The position numbers and the translations under genes are program-made. A model generated the notes under the pieces. The model made no database searches. It saw only the letters and a program-made list of their open reading frames with translations, and was not told the origin of the DNA. From NCBI GenBank assembly GCA_900321715.1, contig ONXC01000006.1:62001-126000 (forward strand): DNA of 64,000 nt. The letters are read 5' to 3'. Numbering within the stretch: position 1 is the stretch's first letter; each line of letters begins with the position of its first letter. Of the stretch, positions 9,190 through 18,955 are shown piece after piece. Source of the stretch: an uncultured Bacteroidales bacterium. GTDB lineage: Bacteria; Bacteroidota; Bacteroidia; Bacteroidales; UBA932.

Positions 9190-10866
9190 CTAAAGCGTCT
9201 GTCCGCCGATGAATTCCCTCATGATTGAAGTGGGCGGTATGGCCTCTATTTCCTGAGGCTGCAGTGCCACTATGAAGTCCAGGAACTTCAGAAGGCGGCG
9301 TGCCTCAGAGAATGCCGGCGAAGAAGGAAGGATGCGCCTCAGAAGCGGCTCTGCGTAGTACCGGAGCATAGGCAGTTCATAGAGGAGAGCCGTATTTAAC
9401 TGGGCATCGGCATTCTCCTGGAAGGGGAAGATATGCTTTCCTTCTCCGCGGCGCACGGACGGCCAGCGGAGGATGGTGTCCTCGGGGGTAATGCCGCGCA
9501 CGCGGTTGTCACGCACCATACGCCTCAGGAGCCTGTTGTCAGTGGTGGAAATGCAGCAGTTCTCGTCCAGCTTGAGGGACGTAAGGGCCGATGCATAAAT
9601 ACGGAAAATGCGGCTCTGGTCTACGCTGGGGACCATTTTGGGGTCAAGGGCGTGGATGCCTTCCATCACCAGGATGTCGTTCTCCTCAAGGTGCATCATA
9701 TTGCCCTCAAAGAAGGGACGGCCCTGTTTGAAGTCATAGCGGGGAATCTCAACCTCCTTGCCTTCAAGAAGGTCGTTGAGGTGCTGCCCCAGAAGTTCCA
9801 GGTCCATTGCCTCAAGGGCCTCGAAGTCAAGGTTTCCGTCAGAATCCAGAGGCGTACGCTCACGCTCCACAAAGTAATTGTCCAGTTCTATCACCTTGGG
9901 ATTCATTCCCAGCACTTTAAGCTGCTGGGCTACCCTAAGCGATGAAGAAGTCTTTCCGCTGGAGGAAGGCCCCGCTATGAAAACTATCTTCACGCGGTCC
10001 CTCTGGGCATAAATACGGTCGGCAAGCGCGCCGTAAGCCCTTTCCTGACGGGCTTCACAGAGGTTGATGAGTTCCACCGCGCCGCCGCCAAGGAGGCGCC
10101 TGTTGAGCGCTCCAACGCTCACAACGCCGGTTGTCTTGCACCAGTGGCCGTAATCCTTCAGGGTGGCGGTGAGCTTCATCTGTTTCTGGCGGGCGATGGT
10201 CTTTGTAATATCCTCATCGGAAGGATACATCAGGCAGAATCCGTGGTGGAACGGCATAAGGTCGAACACCTCAAGGTAGCCGGTGGAGGGCACCAGGGCG
10301 CCGTAAAAGTTATCGGCCACACCGTCAAGATAGTTCACCTTGCAGTAGAACTGGCCCACCGTGCGTATAAGATCGGCCTTAAGTTCCTGATTCTGGGACT
10401 CGAAGAGTTCTATCGCTTCATAGGCGGGAAGCACCTTCATTGTAAAAGGAAGGTCCTGGGCCACCAGGCGGCGCATCTCCTCACGGAGAGCCATAATCTG
10501 CTCGTCCGTTATACGCTCACCGCGGAGCTTGCAGTAAAGGCCGCTGGGAAGGGAGTGGTTAATCTTGAACTTCCTGTCTGGGAAAAGCGTACGGGCCGCC
10601 CTCTGGGCCAGGAAGCTCAGCGAACGGAGATACGTGCGGCGGCCGTCCGGGTGGTTGAAGCCCACAAACTCTACTGAATGAGGGCCGAAGACCTCGTAGT
10701 CCAGGGACTTGAGCTTATGGTCACACAGGGCTGCCAGCACCGGATATTCCTTTCCGGTCTTGGGGTCCTTTACAGTCTTTGGGGCTATGGAGGCCAGGGT
10801 GCTCCCAACCTCCATGCTTATCTTCTCTCCGCTTGAGGCAAGCGTAATGGTAATCTGCTTCATCAT
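9190..10866 (-). CDS. Nucleoside (uridine) kinase with TGS and synthetase-like N-terminal domains
   Basis: A 558-residue protein with the architecture of the large nucleoside kinases of Bacteroidota. Residues 1-65 resemble a TGS ubiquitin-like domain (TITLASSGEKISMEVGSTLASIA). The middle region resembles the second additional domain of threonyl-tRNA synthetase. From about 290 comes a phosphoribulokinase/uridine-kinase P-loop NTPase with Walker A GPSSSGKTS at 299-307. It should phosphorylate uridine or cytidine with NTP in the salvage pathway. The start codon overlaps the stop of the GH97 gene (ATGA), so it is translated from the starch-enzyme mRNA. Why a salvage kinase sits there is unclear. 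Confidence 0.88.
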   Translation of the reverse strand: MMKQITITLASSGEKISMEVGSTLASIAPKTVKDPKTGKEYPVLAALCDHKLKSLDYEVFGPHSVEFVGFNHPDGRRTYLRSLSFLAQRAARTLFPDRKFKINHSLPSGLYCKLRGERITDEQIMALREEMRRLVAQDLPFTMKVLPAYEAIELFESQNQELKADLIRTVGQFYCKVNYLDGVADNFYGALVPSTGYLEVFDLMPFHHGFCLMYPSDEDITKTIARQKQMKLTATLKDYGHWCKTTGVVSVGALNRRLLGGGAVELINLCEARQERAYGALADRIYAQRDRVKIVFIAGPSSSGKTSSSLRVAQQLKVLGMNPKVIELDNYFVERERTPLDSDGNLDFEALEAMDLELLGQHLNDLLEGKEVEIPRYDFKQGRPFFEGNMMHLEENDILVMEGIHALDPKMVPSVDQSRIFRIYASALTSLKLDENCCISTTDNRLLRRMVRDNRVRGITPEDTILRWPSVRRGEGKHIFPFQENADAQLNTALLYELPMLRYYAEPLLRRILPSSPAFSEARRLLKFLDFIVALQPQEIEAIPPTSIMREFIGGQTL

Positions 10867-13052
10867 TTTTCTCTTAGGCTAAGGCCGAATCCGCCGCTGC
10901 GGGCCATCCACACCTTGAGGGTGCTGTCGGCCGATAATTCATGACGGCTAATCTCGTAAGCCTGGGGATTTGTCTCATAATCTGCGTCAGGGGCATCGGC
11001 ATAAAGGGTTGCCTCATACACCACGCCCTTTTTCAGGAAGTCCAGAGGAATCTCAACTTCCTTGGCGTTCTCTCCGGTTACGCCGCCCACAAACCACACG
11101 TCCTTCTCCACGCCGCCCGGGTGGGCAAAGTCATATGCGCCGGAAGTGCCTTTCAGTCTGCCGGAATTCAGCGTCTTGTAATTTGGATGACGGGCTGTCA
11201 CAATATACTCTCCGGGCTCTGCCATGAGGTAGATGCTCCTGTCCCAGTCCACGGCCACATCCTTTATGAACTGGAAGGCGTCCATGAAGCGGGCATAGTT
11301 CTGGGGAAGGTCTGCGGCCATCTGGAGAGGGCTGTAGAAGGTTACGTAAAGGCCCAGCTGATTGCCGATAGTATGGCGCATCTTGCCGGTTTCACCGGGC
11401 GCGGTGATGGACATATCCTGCTCGAAGATACCGGGAGTGTAGTCCATGGGGCCGCCCTGCAGGCGCGTGAACGGGAGGATTGAACTGTGGCCGGGATTGA
11501 TGTCCATACGGAACTCCGTGCCCATGGCGCTCTCGTTGCCTATCATGTTGGGCCAGGTGCGGCAGAGGCCGGTAGGACGCACTGCCTCATGGGCATTCAC
11601 CATGATGTGGTGCTTTGCGGCCTCGACAACAGCGTAGTGATAGTGGTTGATGAGAGGCTGGCTGTAATGGTGCTCCCCGTAAGGGATGATGTTCCCCACA
11701 TATCCGCTCTTGACGGCGTCGTAGCCGTATTTGTTCATAAGGTTATATGCAGCCTCCATGTGGCGCTCGTAATTCACAGTGGATGAAGAGCTTTCATGGT
11801 GCATGATGAGGCGGATTCCCTTTGAGTGTGCATACTCGTTGAGGGCGGGAAGGTCAAAGTCCGGGTAGGGCGTAACAAAGTCAAATACATAGTCCTTCTG
11901 ACAGCCGAACCAGTCTTCCCAGCCTTCGTTCCAACCTTCAATCAGAAGGGCGTCAAAGCCGTTTTCGGCCGCAAAGTCTATGTACATGCGCACGTTCTCG
12001 TTGGTGGCGCCATGACGGCCGTGGGGCTTGGCCTTGGAGTAATCCGTAACGCCAAGTTGCACAGAGGGGAAGTCGGAGGTATATGACCAGTGGGTTCGGC
12101 CTGTGATCATCTCCCACCATACACCCATGTACTTCACGGGGTGAATCCAGCTCACGTCCTCAATGGCGCAGGGCTCGTTGAGGTTGAGGATGAGGCGGGA
12201 AGCCAGCACGTCCGTGGCCTTCTCACACACCTGCACCGTGCGCCAGGGGCTCTTGCAGGGGGCCTGCAGACGGCCTTTCACGCCCTCTGCATCAGGGGTG
12301 AGAAGGGTGGAGAAAGTGAAAGTCTTATCGTCCAGTTCAAGGTTTGTGGTGGGATAATCCAGGACCTCCGCCTCATGGATGTTGATATACAGGCCTTCGT
12401 CGGTTTTCATCTGGAGGGCCGTCTGGACAGACATGGCCGATGCAACCGTCTGGGAGGCGTTGTACGGGCGTTCCTGGGCATTGTACTTTCTTATCTCTGA
12501 CAGCTTTGAGTGGGTGTAGTTATACTCCTGCGTGTCATAATCTCCGGCAATCCACCATGCGGTGTGGTTTCCGGTGAGGGCGAACTGAGTGATTTCATCG
12601 GCCACCTTGAAATAGGTGAGCCTGTTCTCCATGGGGAACTCATAGCGGAAGCCAAGGCCGTCGTTGTAAAGGCGGAAGCGCACATTCATTGCAACACCGT
12701 CTTCCCTTTTGAGCTTCACCAGCATCTCATTGCAGTTATTGCGGATCTGCCGCTCCTCCCCCCATACGGGCTCCCAGGTTTCATCTATGACGCCATGCTC
12801 CGAGCCTTCAAAGGTAAAGCCCTTGGTAAGGTCCATCCCGCCAATGAGCTTGTATCCAAGCTTGGAAGGCTTGATAACGTCCTTCCCGTCAAAGGTAAGG
12901 GTGTAGGCGGGACTTCCGTCCGGATAAATGAGGAACTGAGCCTCAAGCCTTCCGTCAGGACTTTGGAGTTCTTCCTTAACAGTCCAAGAAGGAGCATTTG
13001 TCCCGCATGCAGCCAGCAGCGCAACACATAGCGTGAAAGCTAACCTTTTCAT
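10863..13052 (-). CDS. GH97 alpha-glucosidase, SusB-like (inverting type)
   Basis: The start is taken at the ATG at 13052, which gives a lipoprotein signal peptide with lipobox LLAAC. The 11 codons upstream in frame are not needed. The protein is about 729 residues: an N-terminal beta-sandwich (SPDGRLEAQFLIYPDG...), the catalytic barrel and a C-terminal sheet. The barrel has the features of the SusB (inverting) branch. AVKSGYVG carries Gly where retaining GH97 enzymes carry an Asp nucleophile, and the Glu residues in [14 protein letters not shown] and GTEF are all present. Predicted role is release of glucose from malto-oligosaccharides in the periplasm. It follows the SusA-like gene after 67 nt and overlaps the kinase gene by 4 nt. 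Confidence 0.92.
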   Translation of the reverse strand: MKRLAFTLCVALLAACGTNAPSWTVKEELQSPDGRLEAQFLIYPDGSPAYTLTFDGKDVIKPSKLGYKLIGGMDLTKGFTFEGSEHGVIDETWEPVWGEERQIRNNCNEMLVKLKREDGVAMNVRFRLYNDGLGFRYEFPMENRLTYFKVADEITQFALTGNHTAWWIAGDYDTQEYNYTHSKLSEIRKYNAQERPYNASQTVASAMSVQTALQMKTDEGLYINIHEAEVLDYPTTNLELDDKTFTFSTLLTPDAEGVKGRLQAPCKSPWRTVQVCEKATDVLASRLILNLNEPCAIEDVSWIHPVKYMGVWWEMITGRTHWSYTSDFPSVQLGVTDYSKAKPHGRHGATNENVRMYIDFAAENGFDALLIEGWNEGWEDWFGCQKDYVFDFVTPYPDFDLPALNEYAHSKGIRLIMHHESSSSTVNYERHMEAAYNLMNKYGYDAVKSGYVGNIIPYGEHHYSQPLINHYHYAVVEAAKHHIMVNAHEAVRPTGLCRTWPNMIGNESAMGTEFRMDINPGHSSILPFTRLQGGPMDYTPGIFEQDMSITAPGETGKMRHTIGNQLGLYVTFYSPLQMAADLPQNYARFMDAFQFIKDVAVDWDRSIYLMAEPGEYIVTARHPNYKTLNSGRLKGTSGAYDFAHPGGVEKDVWFVGGVTGENAKEVEIPLDFLKKGVVYEATLYADAPDADYETNPQAYEISRHELSADSTLKVWMARSGGFGLSLREK

Positions 13053-13119
13053 AATCAATAATTTACTAAAAGTACTCCAGGTCAAAACGCCGGGAGTAAA
13101 AGTTATAAATAACTAGTAA

Positions 13120-15090
13120 TCAACGTTTTAACAAAAACGGGAACTCTACTATAAGGGCCGATTTTGGAGCCACGCTGAAGCCGTTACAAAGAGTAACGGT
13201 TTCCCCGCTCAGAACTTCCGTTCCGGTGACGGGGCCGCTCACGAACTCTGCGTAATGGTCCCAGTCAAGGGTGCGGGGCTCAAGGCCGTTATTGATAAAC
13301 ACAAACACGGCATCATCATCCGTATAGCGGAAGAAGGAGTAGGTGTTGTCAGTGATATTCACGGGGCCAACGTTCTTCCTGGACAGGAAATGCAGCGTCT
13401 CCCCCTCCTGGACGGCCTTGCAGGTGCGTCTCCAGCGGAATAGCGTGCGGGCGTAGTCGTGAAGCTCTGCAGCATGGGAATACATTTCCGGGGCCGATGC
13501 CCTGCCTGCCGCCGAGAACAGCGTAAAGGGATCATCGGGCCAGCCTCCGGGGAAGTCTATACGCTTTGCTCCGTCGGAGCCGGGCTTATCCTTCCTCTCC
13601 AGGAACATCATCTCATCTCCGTAGTAAAGCTGGGGGATGCCGCGCACAGTTGCAAGGAGCGCCAGGGCAAGTTTCATGCGCTCAGGATCCTCCTTGAAGG
13701 TGTCTCCGGTACGGGGATGGTCGTGGTTGGCAAAAAAGGTGAGCATATGGCTAAGGTCCTTATACACGAAGTCCTGGGCCAGAACCGTATAGATGCGGGT
13801 CATACCCTCATTCCAGAACACTTCATCCTCCATGAGCGCCGTATGGATGGCCTGCTCCAGCGGGAAATCCATAACGGACGGAAGGAAAGAGTTGAAGCCG
13901 TTCCTGTTGGGATTGTCCTTTTGCCAGTATGCTACCTGCGGGATGGAGTAATCCCAGCATTCTCCCACAATGTTCATGGCCGGATACTCATCCGTGACCG
14001 CCTTGCACCACTTGGACATGGGCTCAGGCTCATTGTAGGGATAGGTGTCTACGCGGAGTCCGTCAAGGCCCGCATATTCTATCCACCACACTGCCCACTG
14101 CTGGAAGTACTTCAGGACAAAGGGATTGTCCAGGTTCATATCCGGCATAGACGGCACAAACCAGCCGCTCTCCTGACGTTCACGGTCCACTTTTGCAACG
14201 TGAGGGTCCATGTACACGGAGAACAGGGCGTTCATCTGCATGTAGGGATCATTCACGTGGTACCAGTCATCAAAGGGAGGGTTGTCCATCCACCAGTGGC
14301 CTGTGCCGCAGTGGTTGGTTACAACGTCCATTATCACCTTGAGACCGCGGGCGTGGCAGGCGTCCACGAATGCCTTATACCCGGCATTGTCTCCAAAGCG
14401 TGGATCAATGTGATAATAGTCAGTTATGGCATATCCGTGGTAACTGCCGCGAGGCTGGTTGTTGATAAGGAGAGGAGTGCACCAAACGGCCGTAGCGCCA
14501 AGGTCCTGAACGTAATCCAGGTGGTCTATCATGCCCTGGATATTGCCTCCGTGGCGGGCGTTGGGGTCTTTCCTGTCCACCTTGTCCAGCATGAACGGGA
14601 CCTGCCAGGGGTGGCCGGAGCCATCCTCATATGCGTCCTCCGGGGCTTTTCCCTGAGCAAAGCGGTCCGGCATGATGAGATAGATCATATCGGCCGTAGT
14701 GAAGCTCTCACGGGCCGCACTGCCGGAGCGGCGTTCCTGAATCAGGTAAGGGTATTTGAAACTTTCATCTCCCCTTGTGAACACAAGGTCATAGGTGCCG
14801 GGCCTGGCACTGGCCGAAACCTCTACGTCCACAAAGATGAAATCCGGGTTATCGGCCTTATGCACGGCCTTCACCTTGAGACCGGTGCCGGAAACGGCAA
14901 CGTCAAATGCCGATATCTGAGGCCCCTGCACCATAAGCTGGAGACTGGTTTTCATACCGGTCCACCAGCTCAGGGGCTCTACGCGCGTTATCTCCGCGGG
15001 GCCGGCCTCCGGGACGGAGGAAGAATCTACCCTACCGGAACAGGCGGCCATAATCAGTAACGCGGCTGCAAGGACATACTTCCTGATCAT
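13120..15090 (-). CDS. GH13 neopullulanase/cyclomaltodextrinase, SusA-like lipoprotein
   Basis: A 656-residue GH13 enzyme with lipobox IMAAC (Cys17). Residues 35-120 form the N-terminal beta domain found in cyclomaltodextrinase-like enzymes. The (beta/alpha)8 barrel begins near 134 (MIYLIMPDRFAQG). The conserved regions are intact: DVVTNH at 255-260, nucleophile Asp348 in GLRVDTY, acid/base Glu377 in VGECWD and Asp457 in FFANHDHPR. A C-terminal beta domain closes the protein. The expected reaction is hydrolysis of alpha-1,4 bonds in imported maltodextrin, as for SusA. It starts 3 nt after the stop of the next upstream GH13 gene. Confidence 0.93.
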   Translation of the reverse strand: MIRKYVLAAALLIMAACSGRVDSSSVPEAGPAEITRVEPLSWWTGMKTSLQLMVQGPQISAFDVAVSGTGLKVKAVHKADNPDFIFVDVEVSASARPGTYDLVFTRGDESFKYPYLIQERRSGSAARESFTTADMIYLIMPDRFAQGKAPEDAYEDGSGHPWQVPFMLDKVDRKDPNARHGGNIQGMIDHLDYVQDLGATAVWCTPLLINNQPRGSYHGYAITDYYHIDPRFGDNAGYKAFVDACHARGLKVIMDVVTNHCGTGHWWMDNPPFDDWYHVNDPYMQMNALFSVYMDPHVAKVDRERQESGWFVPSMPDMNLDNPFVLKYFQQWAVWWIEYAGLDGLRVDTYPYNEPEPMSKWCKAVTDEYPAMNIVGECWDYSIPQVAYWQKDNPNRNGFNSFLPSVMDFPLEQAIHTALMEDEVFWNEGMTRIYTVLAQDFVYKDLSHMLTFFANHDHPRTGDTFKEDPERMKLALALLATVRGIPQLYYGDEMMFLERKDKPGSDGAKRIDFPGGWPDDPFTLFSAAGRASAPEMYSHAAELHDYARTLFRWRRTCKAVQEGETLHFLSRKNVGPVNITDNTYSFFRYTDDDAVFVFINNGLEPRTLDWDHYAEFVSGPVTGTEVLSGETVTLCNGFSVAPKSALIVEFPFLLKR

Positions 15091-15093
15091 CCC

Positions 15094-16509
15094 TTATTTG
15101 GTGAGGACAATAAACTCACCGGGAGCAAGGGTGATGTCATAGGGAGTCTTGATCACATTGCCGGTGAATACATCCTTGTATTCTCCCTTCAGGTTAAGCG
15201 TCATGGTAACAGGAGCTGCCTCAAGATTCTTGAAAGGCTCTGCCACAACGTCTCCCTGAGGACGGTTGTCGTTGGCATCGGCCTTAGCCTCGGGAGCCTC
15301 TGCGGGCACGGGAACGCCGAAATTAGCTATCACGATGACCATATTACCCTTCACTTCCCTGTGGAAGGCCACCCAGCCTTCAGGGGCATCCCACCAGACA
15401 ATGTCTCCGCCTTTCTCGCCGGCCTTAAGGGCAGGATTGTTGTGCTTGAGGTCACAGAGGGTCTTCCAGAAAGTGGTGTATTCATTGGCACTCCAGTCCG
15501 TGATGGGATCCTTCTCAAAGAATTCAAGACGGCGGCTCAGGCCGATCTCCTGGCCGGTGTAGATGAGCGGCTGGCTGCCCGGAAGGGTGAAGCAGAGCAC
15601 TGCGCAGGCATTTGCGGCAGCGCCCTCACGCTCGAACTCAGTGCCGCTCCAGGAGTTTTCGTCGTGGTTGGAGGTGAAGGTAAGGCGGAAAGCCTCCTTG
15701 GGGAAGCGGGCGGCATCACGGGCCACATAGTCCTTCAGGTCCTGGACGGTCTTGGCGCCCTTTGCAAGGGAGTTCAGAAGGTGATGGAGCTCCCAGGCGT
15801 AGTTGGCGTCGAAGGTGGTGATAGGATCGGCCAGATTGTCTCTCTCTGCCTCGGCAAGGAGATAAATGTCGGGGTAATCCTTATTCATCTTGGGGAGGAT
15901 TCCGTACCAGAATTCTGCGGGGACCTCGCCGGCTGCGTCGCAGCGGAAGCCGTCCACGCCCTTTTCAAGCCAGAAGCGCATGGCATCGTCCTGGGCCCAC
16001 CAGACTTCCTCGTTCTCATAGTTGAGGCTGCGGGTATCGGTCCAGTCGTACTCCCAGATGGCGTTGCCTTCTGCGTCCCTCTCATAGAAATCGGCCGGCT
16101 TCTCAGTCATCCAGATGTGGTCCGGGGCGGTTTGGTTGGCTACCCAGTCAAGGATTACCTTGAATCCGCTTGCATGGGCGGCGTTCAGAAGATGCTGGAA
16201 GTCTTCCATGGTGCCGAATTCAGGGTTCACCTTCTTGTAGTCGGAGATTGCGTAGTAGGAGCCAAGGGTTCCTTTTCGGCCCTCGGTGCCAATCTCATAC
16301 ATTGGCATAAGCCAAAGGACATCCACGCCAAGGTCCTTCAGGCGGGGGAGCTGGGCCTCAACGCCTGCGAAGGTTCCCTCAGGGGAGAACTGGCGGATGT
16401 TGACCTCATAGACAACTGAATCATAGGTCCATTCAGGGTGATACTGGACCTCTTTGGGTGCGCAGGCCGCAATGGCAAGCGCTGCAAGTGCGACGATAAA
16501 CTTTTTCAT
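15094..16509 (-). CDS. GH13 alpha-amylase family lipoprotein
   Basis: A 471-residue alpha-amylase-type enzyme with a short signal peptide and lipobox AIAAC (Cys16). The barrel starts almost at once (SVVYEVNIRQFSPEGTF) and carries the GH13 signatures DWVANQT at 121-127, nucleophile Asp191 in GFRCDAAG, acid/base Glu220 in LLAEAE and Asp283 in FTSNHDENS. There is no extra binding domain, so it is a compact amylase. It would act on starch fragments alongside the SusG- and SusA-like enzymes. It lies 8 nt after the SusG-like gene. The classical Bacteroides sus locus has only two GH13 genes, so this third one is an addition. Confidence 0.92.
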   Translation of the reverse strand: MKKFIVALAALAIAACAPKEVQYHPEWTYDSVVYEVNIRQFSPEGTFAGVEAQLPRLKDLGVDVLWLMPMYEIGTEGRKGTLGSYYAISDYKKVNPEFGTMEDFQHLLNAAHASGFKVILDWVANQTAPDHIWMTEKPADFYERDAEGNAIWEYDWTDTRSLNYENEEVWWAQDDAMRFWLEKGVDGFRCDAAGEVPAEFWYGILPKMNKDYPDIYLLAEAERDNLADPITTFDANYAWELHHLLNSLAKGAKTVQDLKDYVARDAARFPKEAFRLTFTSNHDENSWSGTEFEREGAAANACAVLCFTLPGSQPLIYTGQEIGLSRRLEFFEKDPITDWSANEYTTFWKTLCDLKHNNPALKAGEKGGDIVWWDAPEGWVAFHREVKGNMVIVIANFGVPVPAEAPEAKADANDNRPQGDVVAEPFKNLEAAPVTMTLNLKGEYKDVFTGNVIKTPYDITLAPGEFIVLTK

Positions 16510-16517
16510 ATGCGGTT

Positions 16518-18854
16518 TTACTGTTGAAATACTACTGATCCGTAGGCGGGAATGGTGACGGAACTGCCGCTCACCTCAACCTTGTGGTTGGAAACTATTA
16601 CCTTGTCAAGTTTGTCGGAGCTGCGGGTTACCGTAACTGCGGAGCCGGAGAGGTTATGCATTACAAGGACTCTCTCGGAGGCCGATTTCATATACCACGC
16701 AGCAACGGCGTTGTTGCCGGAGGACGTTGTCTCGATCTCACCTTCGGCAAGGGCCGGATGGGTGTTGCGGGCATAGGCAAAGTGGCGGTAGAGCTGAAGG
16801 AGGGAGCGGTTATCGGCGGCCTGGGCCTCTACGGAAGAATCGGCCGTAATGACGCTCTTGTCAAAGCTGCACCATGATGTGGGCACCTTGCAGTCCTTGT
16901 TCCAGTTGATGGGCTGACGCACGTTCTGGTCTCCGCTGGACTTCACACCCCAGTAACCAAGCTCCTCACCCTGGTAAATGTAAGGTTTGCCGGGGCTGGT
17001 GAGAAGGATGGCCGCAATGACGCGTTTCTTCTGGGGATGATTGCCAAGGTCCGAGGCCACGCGGTCTTCGTCGTGGTTGGAGAGCTTGATGGCATCCTCA
17101 AAACCGGTCCTGTGGGTGTGGAGGGCCTGGCTGTATGCATTCTTATTCTTATCCTGGAAACTCTTGATAGTGGATCCAAGGTCTGAGCCGGAGCCCTTGT
17201 TCACCCTGTCCTTGACGGTGCCATAATAGGCAAAGTCAAACAGGGAAGGAAGGCCCTTGTAGTAGGGTGCCACTACATCTGCGTTCCAGTCATATGCCTC
17301 ACCAACCATGTAAAGGTCTCCCTTGCCGCCGCGGGCCTTGTAGGTGGCGTTGCAGTGGTTGTACCACTCAGAGAGGAACTTCACGTTGGCTTCAGTGTGA
17401 CACTGGTATATCCACATCACGGCATCAAGGCGCAGGCCGTTCACGCCAAGGTTGATCCACTTATCCGCGCTTGCAGCCAGGTCCTTGAATGCGGCAGATG
17501 TCTCGCAGGACTGCCAGGGGCCATAGTTGAGGTCTGGCATTGAGCCGTCGAAACTGCCAAAAAACGCATCGGCAAGAGTAAGATTGCCTCCGCCGCCTGC
17601 ATTAAGTTCAAATTCCTTTCCAAACATAAGTTGCGCGCCAGTGCTTCCCCACTTTGTTCCATTATCCCAACTTGTAGTGGATGTACGTACAAGGAAGCCC
17701 CAGTCTGTATTAACATTCAGAGTGAGTTCGAAAGTATTTGTTGAAGTCTCATTCATCCCATAGTTTGTGTCTGTGAAAATCCACACTTTGGGATCTTTTG
17801 TATTGGGTTTTCTGTTATCTTCCGTTGTAGGCGTTACAGTACATCTGTACCGGGCTTCCTGCTTGCCGTTAATTGTAGTAAAATATTTTACCACCTTGAA
17901 ATGCAGGAGGCCGGAATAAGTGGCTATCTGATTCCATGAGCCCATGTTGGGATAGGTTTGACCGGCAAAATTGTCCACGGCAACAGGATTTGCAGGATCT
18001 GCAAACACATAATAGCTGCGGTATTTGCTGTTCTTATTGGCCTTTGCTTCTTTAAACCAGGCGCATTGGTCTCCGGAGTGATTCAGGACATAGTCAATGT
18101 AAATGTCAATATTCTTTTCTGCGGCTTTCTGGATGAGCTCCTGAAGTTTAGCCTCCGTGCCATATTTGGGATTAATCGTATAATAATCCTTGATGTCATA
18201 TGCATGGTATGACTGGGAATCGTTGACCGGAGACAGCCACAAGGCGGTAGCGCCGATGGCATCCAGATAATCCAGATGGTCAATTATGCCCTGGAAGTCG
18301 CCCCAGCCGTCTCCGTCAGAATCGGCAAAGCTGTAAACATTTAACTGATATGTGATTCCGGACTTTTTATCGGCAGGTGTGAGAGATGCGCTGTAATCAC
18401 CAAGGAGTTCTCCGCCTTCTTCCACTTTGGCGTCATCGGCATGAGTAAAAGCGCTGCCGGCCTTGAGGAAATAGCCTATCTGGGTGGTCTCCGCAATGTA
18501 GAGGTCATAGGTGCCGGCCGGGAGCTTGATGTTGCCTCCTCCCTGGGAGAGGTTTACCTTCTCACCTACTTTGGGAGATGCGGCGCCGAAATTCACATCC
18601 CAGCTCTTGTTCTTGCGGAATTTGAATTCATCCGACGCCGTCACGGTCACGTTGAACGCCGCATGCCATGATCCGTCGGTCTTCATGGCCAAATCTTTGC
18701 TCCAATCACCGCCAAGGCCCACTACGGACCATTCGCTGGCTTTGTTAAAAGAACTAGGAGAGACTGTAGAATTATTATCCCCGGCATCAGGTTTAGTGCA
18801 GGAGAATACCGCCGCGGCTGCAGCCAGGACAAGAAGTAAATGGAAACGTTTCAT
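16518..18854 (-). CDS. SusG-like GH13 alpha-amylase with N-terminal starch-binding domain and inserted domain
   Basis: A 778-residue lipoprotein (lipobox VFSC, Cys19). Residues about 40-132 form a SusE/F-type beta domain (EWSVVGLGGDW...GTYDLYIAETTQIGYFL), which would bind starch. The catalytic barrel runs from about 168 with DYVLNH at 254-259, nucleophile Asp477 in GLRLDAV, acid/base Glu519 in MVGEAYDW and Asp595 in LSNHDED. A segment of about 120 residues (roughly 312-435) interrupts the barrel after the third strand. That is where SusG of Bacteroides thetaiotaomicron carries the CBM58 module, so it is probably a second starch-binding module. Likely exposed at the cell surface. It is the first gene of the starch-enzyme operon. 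Confidence 0.92.
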   Translation of the reverse strand: MKRFHLLLVLAAAAAVFSCTKPDAGDNNSTVSPSSFNKASEWSVVGLGGDWSKDLAMKTDGSWHAAFNVTVTASDEFKFRKNKSWDVNFGAASPKVGEKVNLSQGGGNIKLPAGTYDLYIAETTQIGYFLKAGSAFTHADDAKVEEGGELLGDYSASLTPADKKSGITYQLNVYSFADSDGDGWGDFQGIIDHLDYLDAIGATALWLSPVNDSQSYHAYDIKDYYTINPKYGTEAKLQELIQKAAEKNIDIYIDYVLNHSGDQCAWFKEAKANKNSKYRSYYVFADPANPVAVDNFAGQTYPNMGSWNQIATYSGLLHFKVVKYFTTINGKQEARYRCTVTPTTEDNRKPNTKDPKVWIFTDTNYGMNETSTNTFELTLNVNTDWGFLVRTSTTSWDNGTKWGSTGAQLMFGKEFELNAGGGGNLTLADAFFGSFDGSMPDLNYGPWQSCETSAAFKDLAASADKWINLGVNGLRLDAVMWIYQCHTEANVKFLSEWYNHCNATYKARGGKGDLYMVGEAYDWNADVVAPYYKGLPSLFDFAYYGTVKDRVNKGSGSDLGSTIKSFQDKNKNAYSQALHTHRTGFEDAIKLSNHDEDRVASDLGNHPQKKRVIAAILLTSPGKPYIYQGEELGYWGVKSSGDQNVRQPINWNKDCKVPTSWCSFDKSVITADSSVEAQAADNRSLLQLYRHFAYARNTHPALAEGEIETTSSGNNAVAAWYMKSASERVLVMHNLSGSAVTVTRSSDKLDKVIVSNHKVEVSGSSVTIPAYGSVVFQQ

Positions 18855-18889
18855 ATCTTGTGCGTTTAATTATCGGTTTAGCATACAAT

Positions 18890-18919
18890 TATAATAAAAA
18901 AGCGTTGGAAATCCAACGC
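18890..18919 (-). terminator. Rho-independent terminator after the trmH-like gene
   Basis: On the minus strand an 8-bp stem (GCGTTGGA/TCCAACGC, positions 18902-18919) is followed directly by six U residues and an AU-rich tail. It ends the lysS/trmH transcript before the starch-enzyme operon on the same strand. Confidence 0.85.
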
Positions 18920-18955
18920 CTTGATTCTGTCCTGCCGAGTTTTTTGGATGGGCGG

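Noticed and set aside
13459-15060. Long open frame of 533 codons antisense to the SusA-like gene
   Set aside because: The opposite strand encodes a GH13 enzyme with all catalytic residues; the antisense translation has no known motif.
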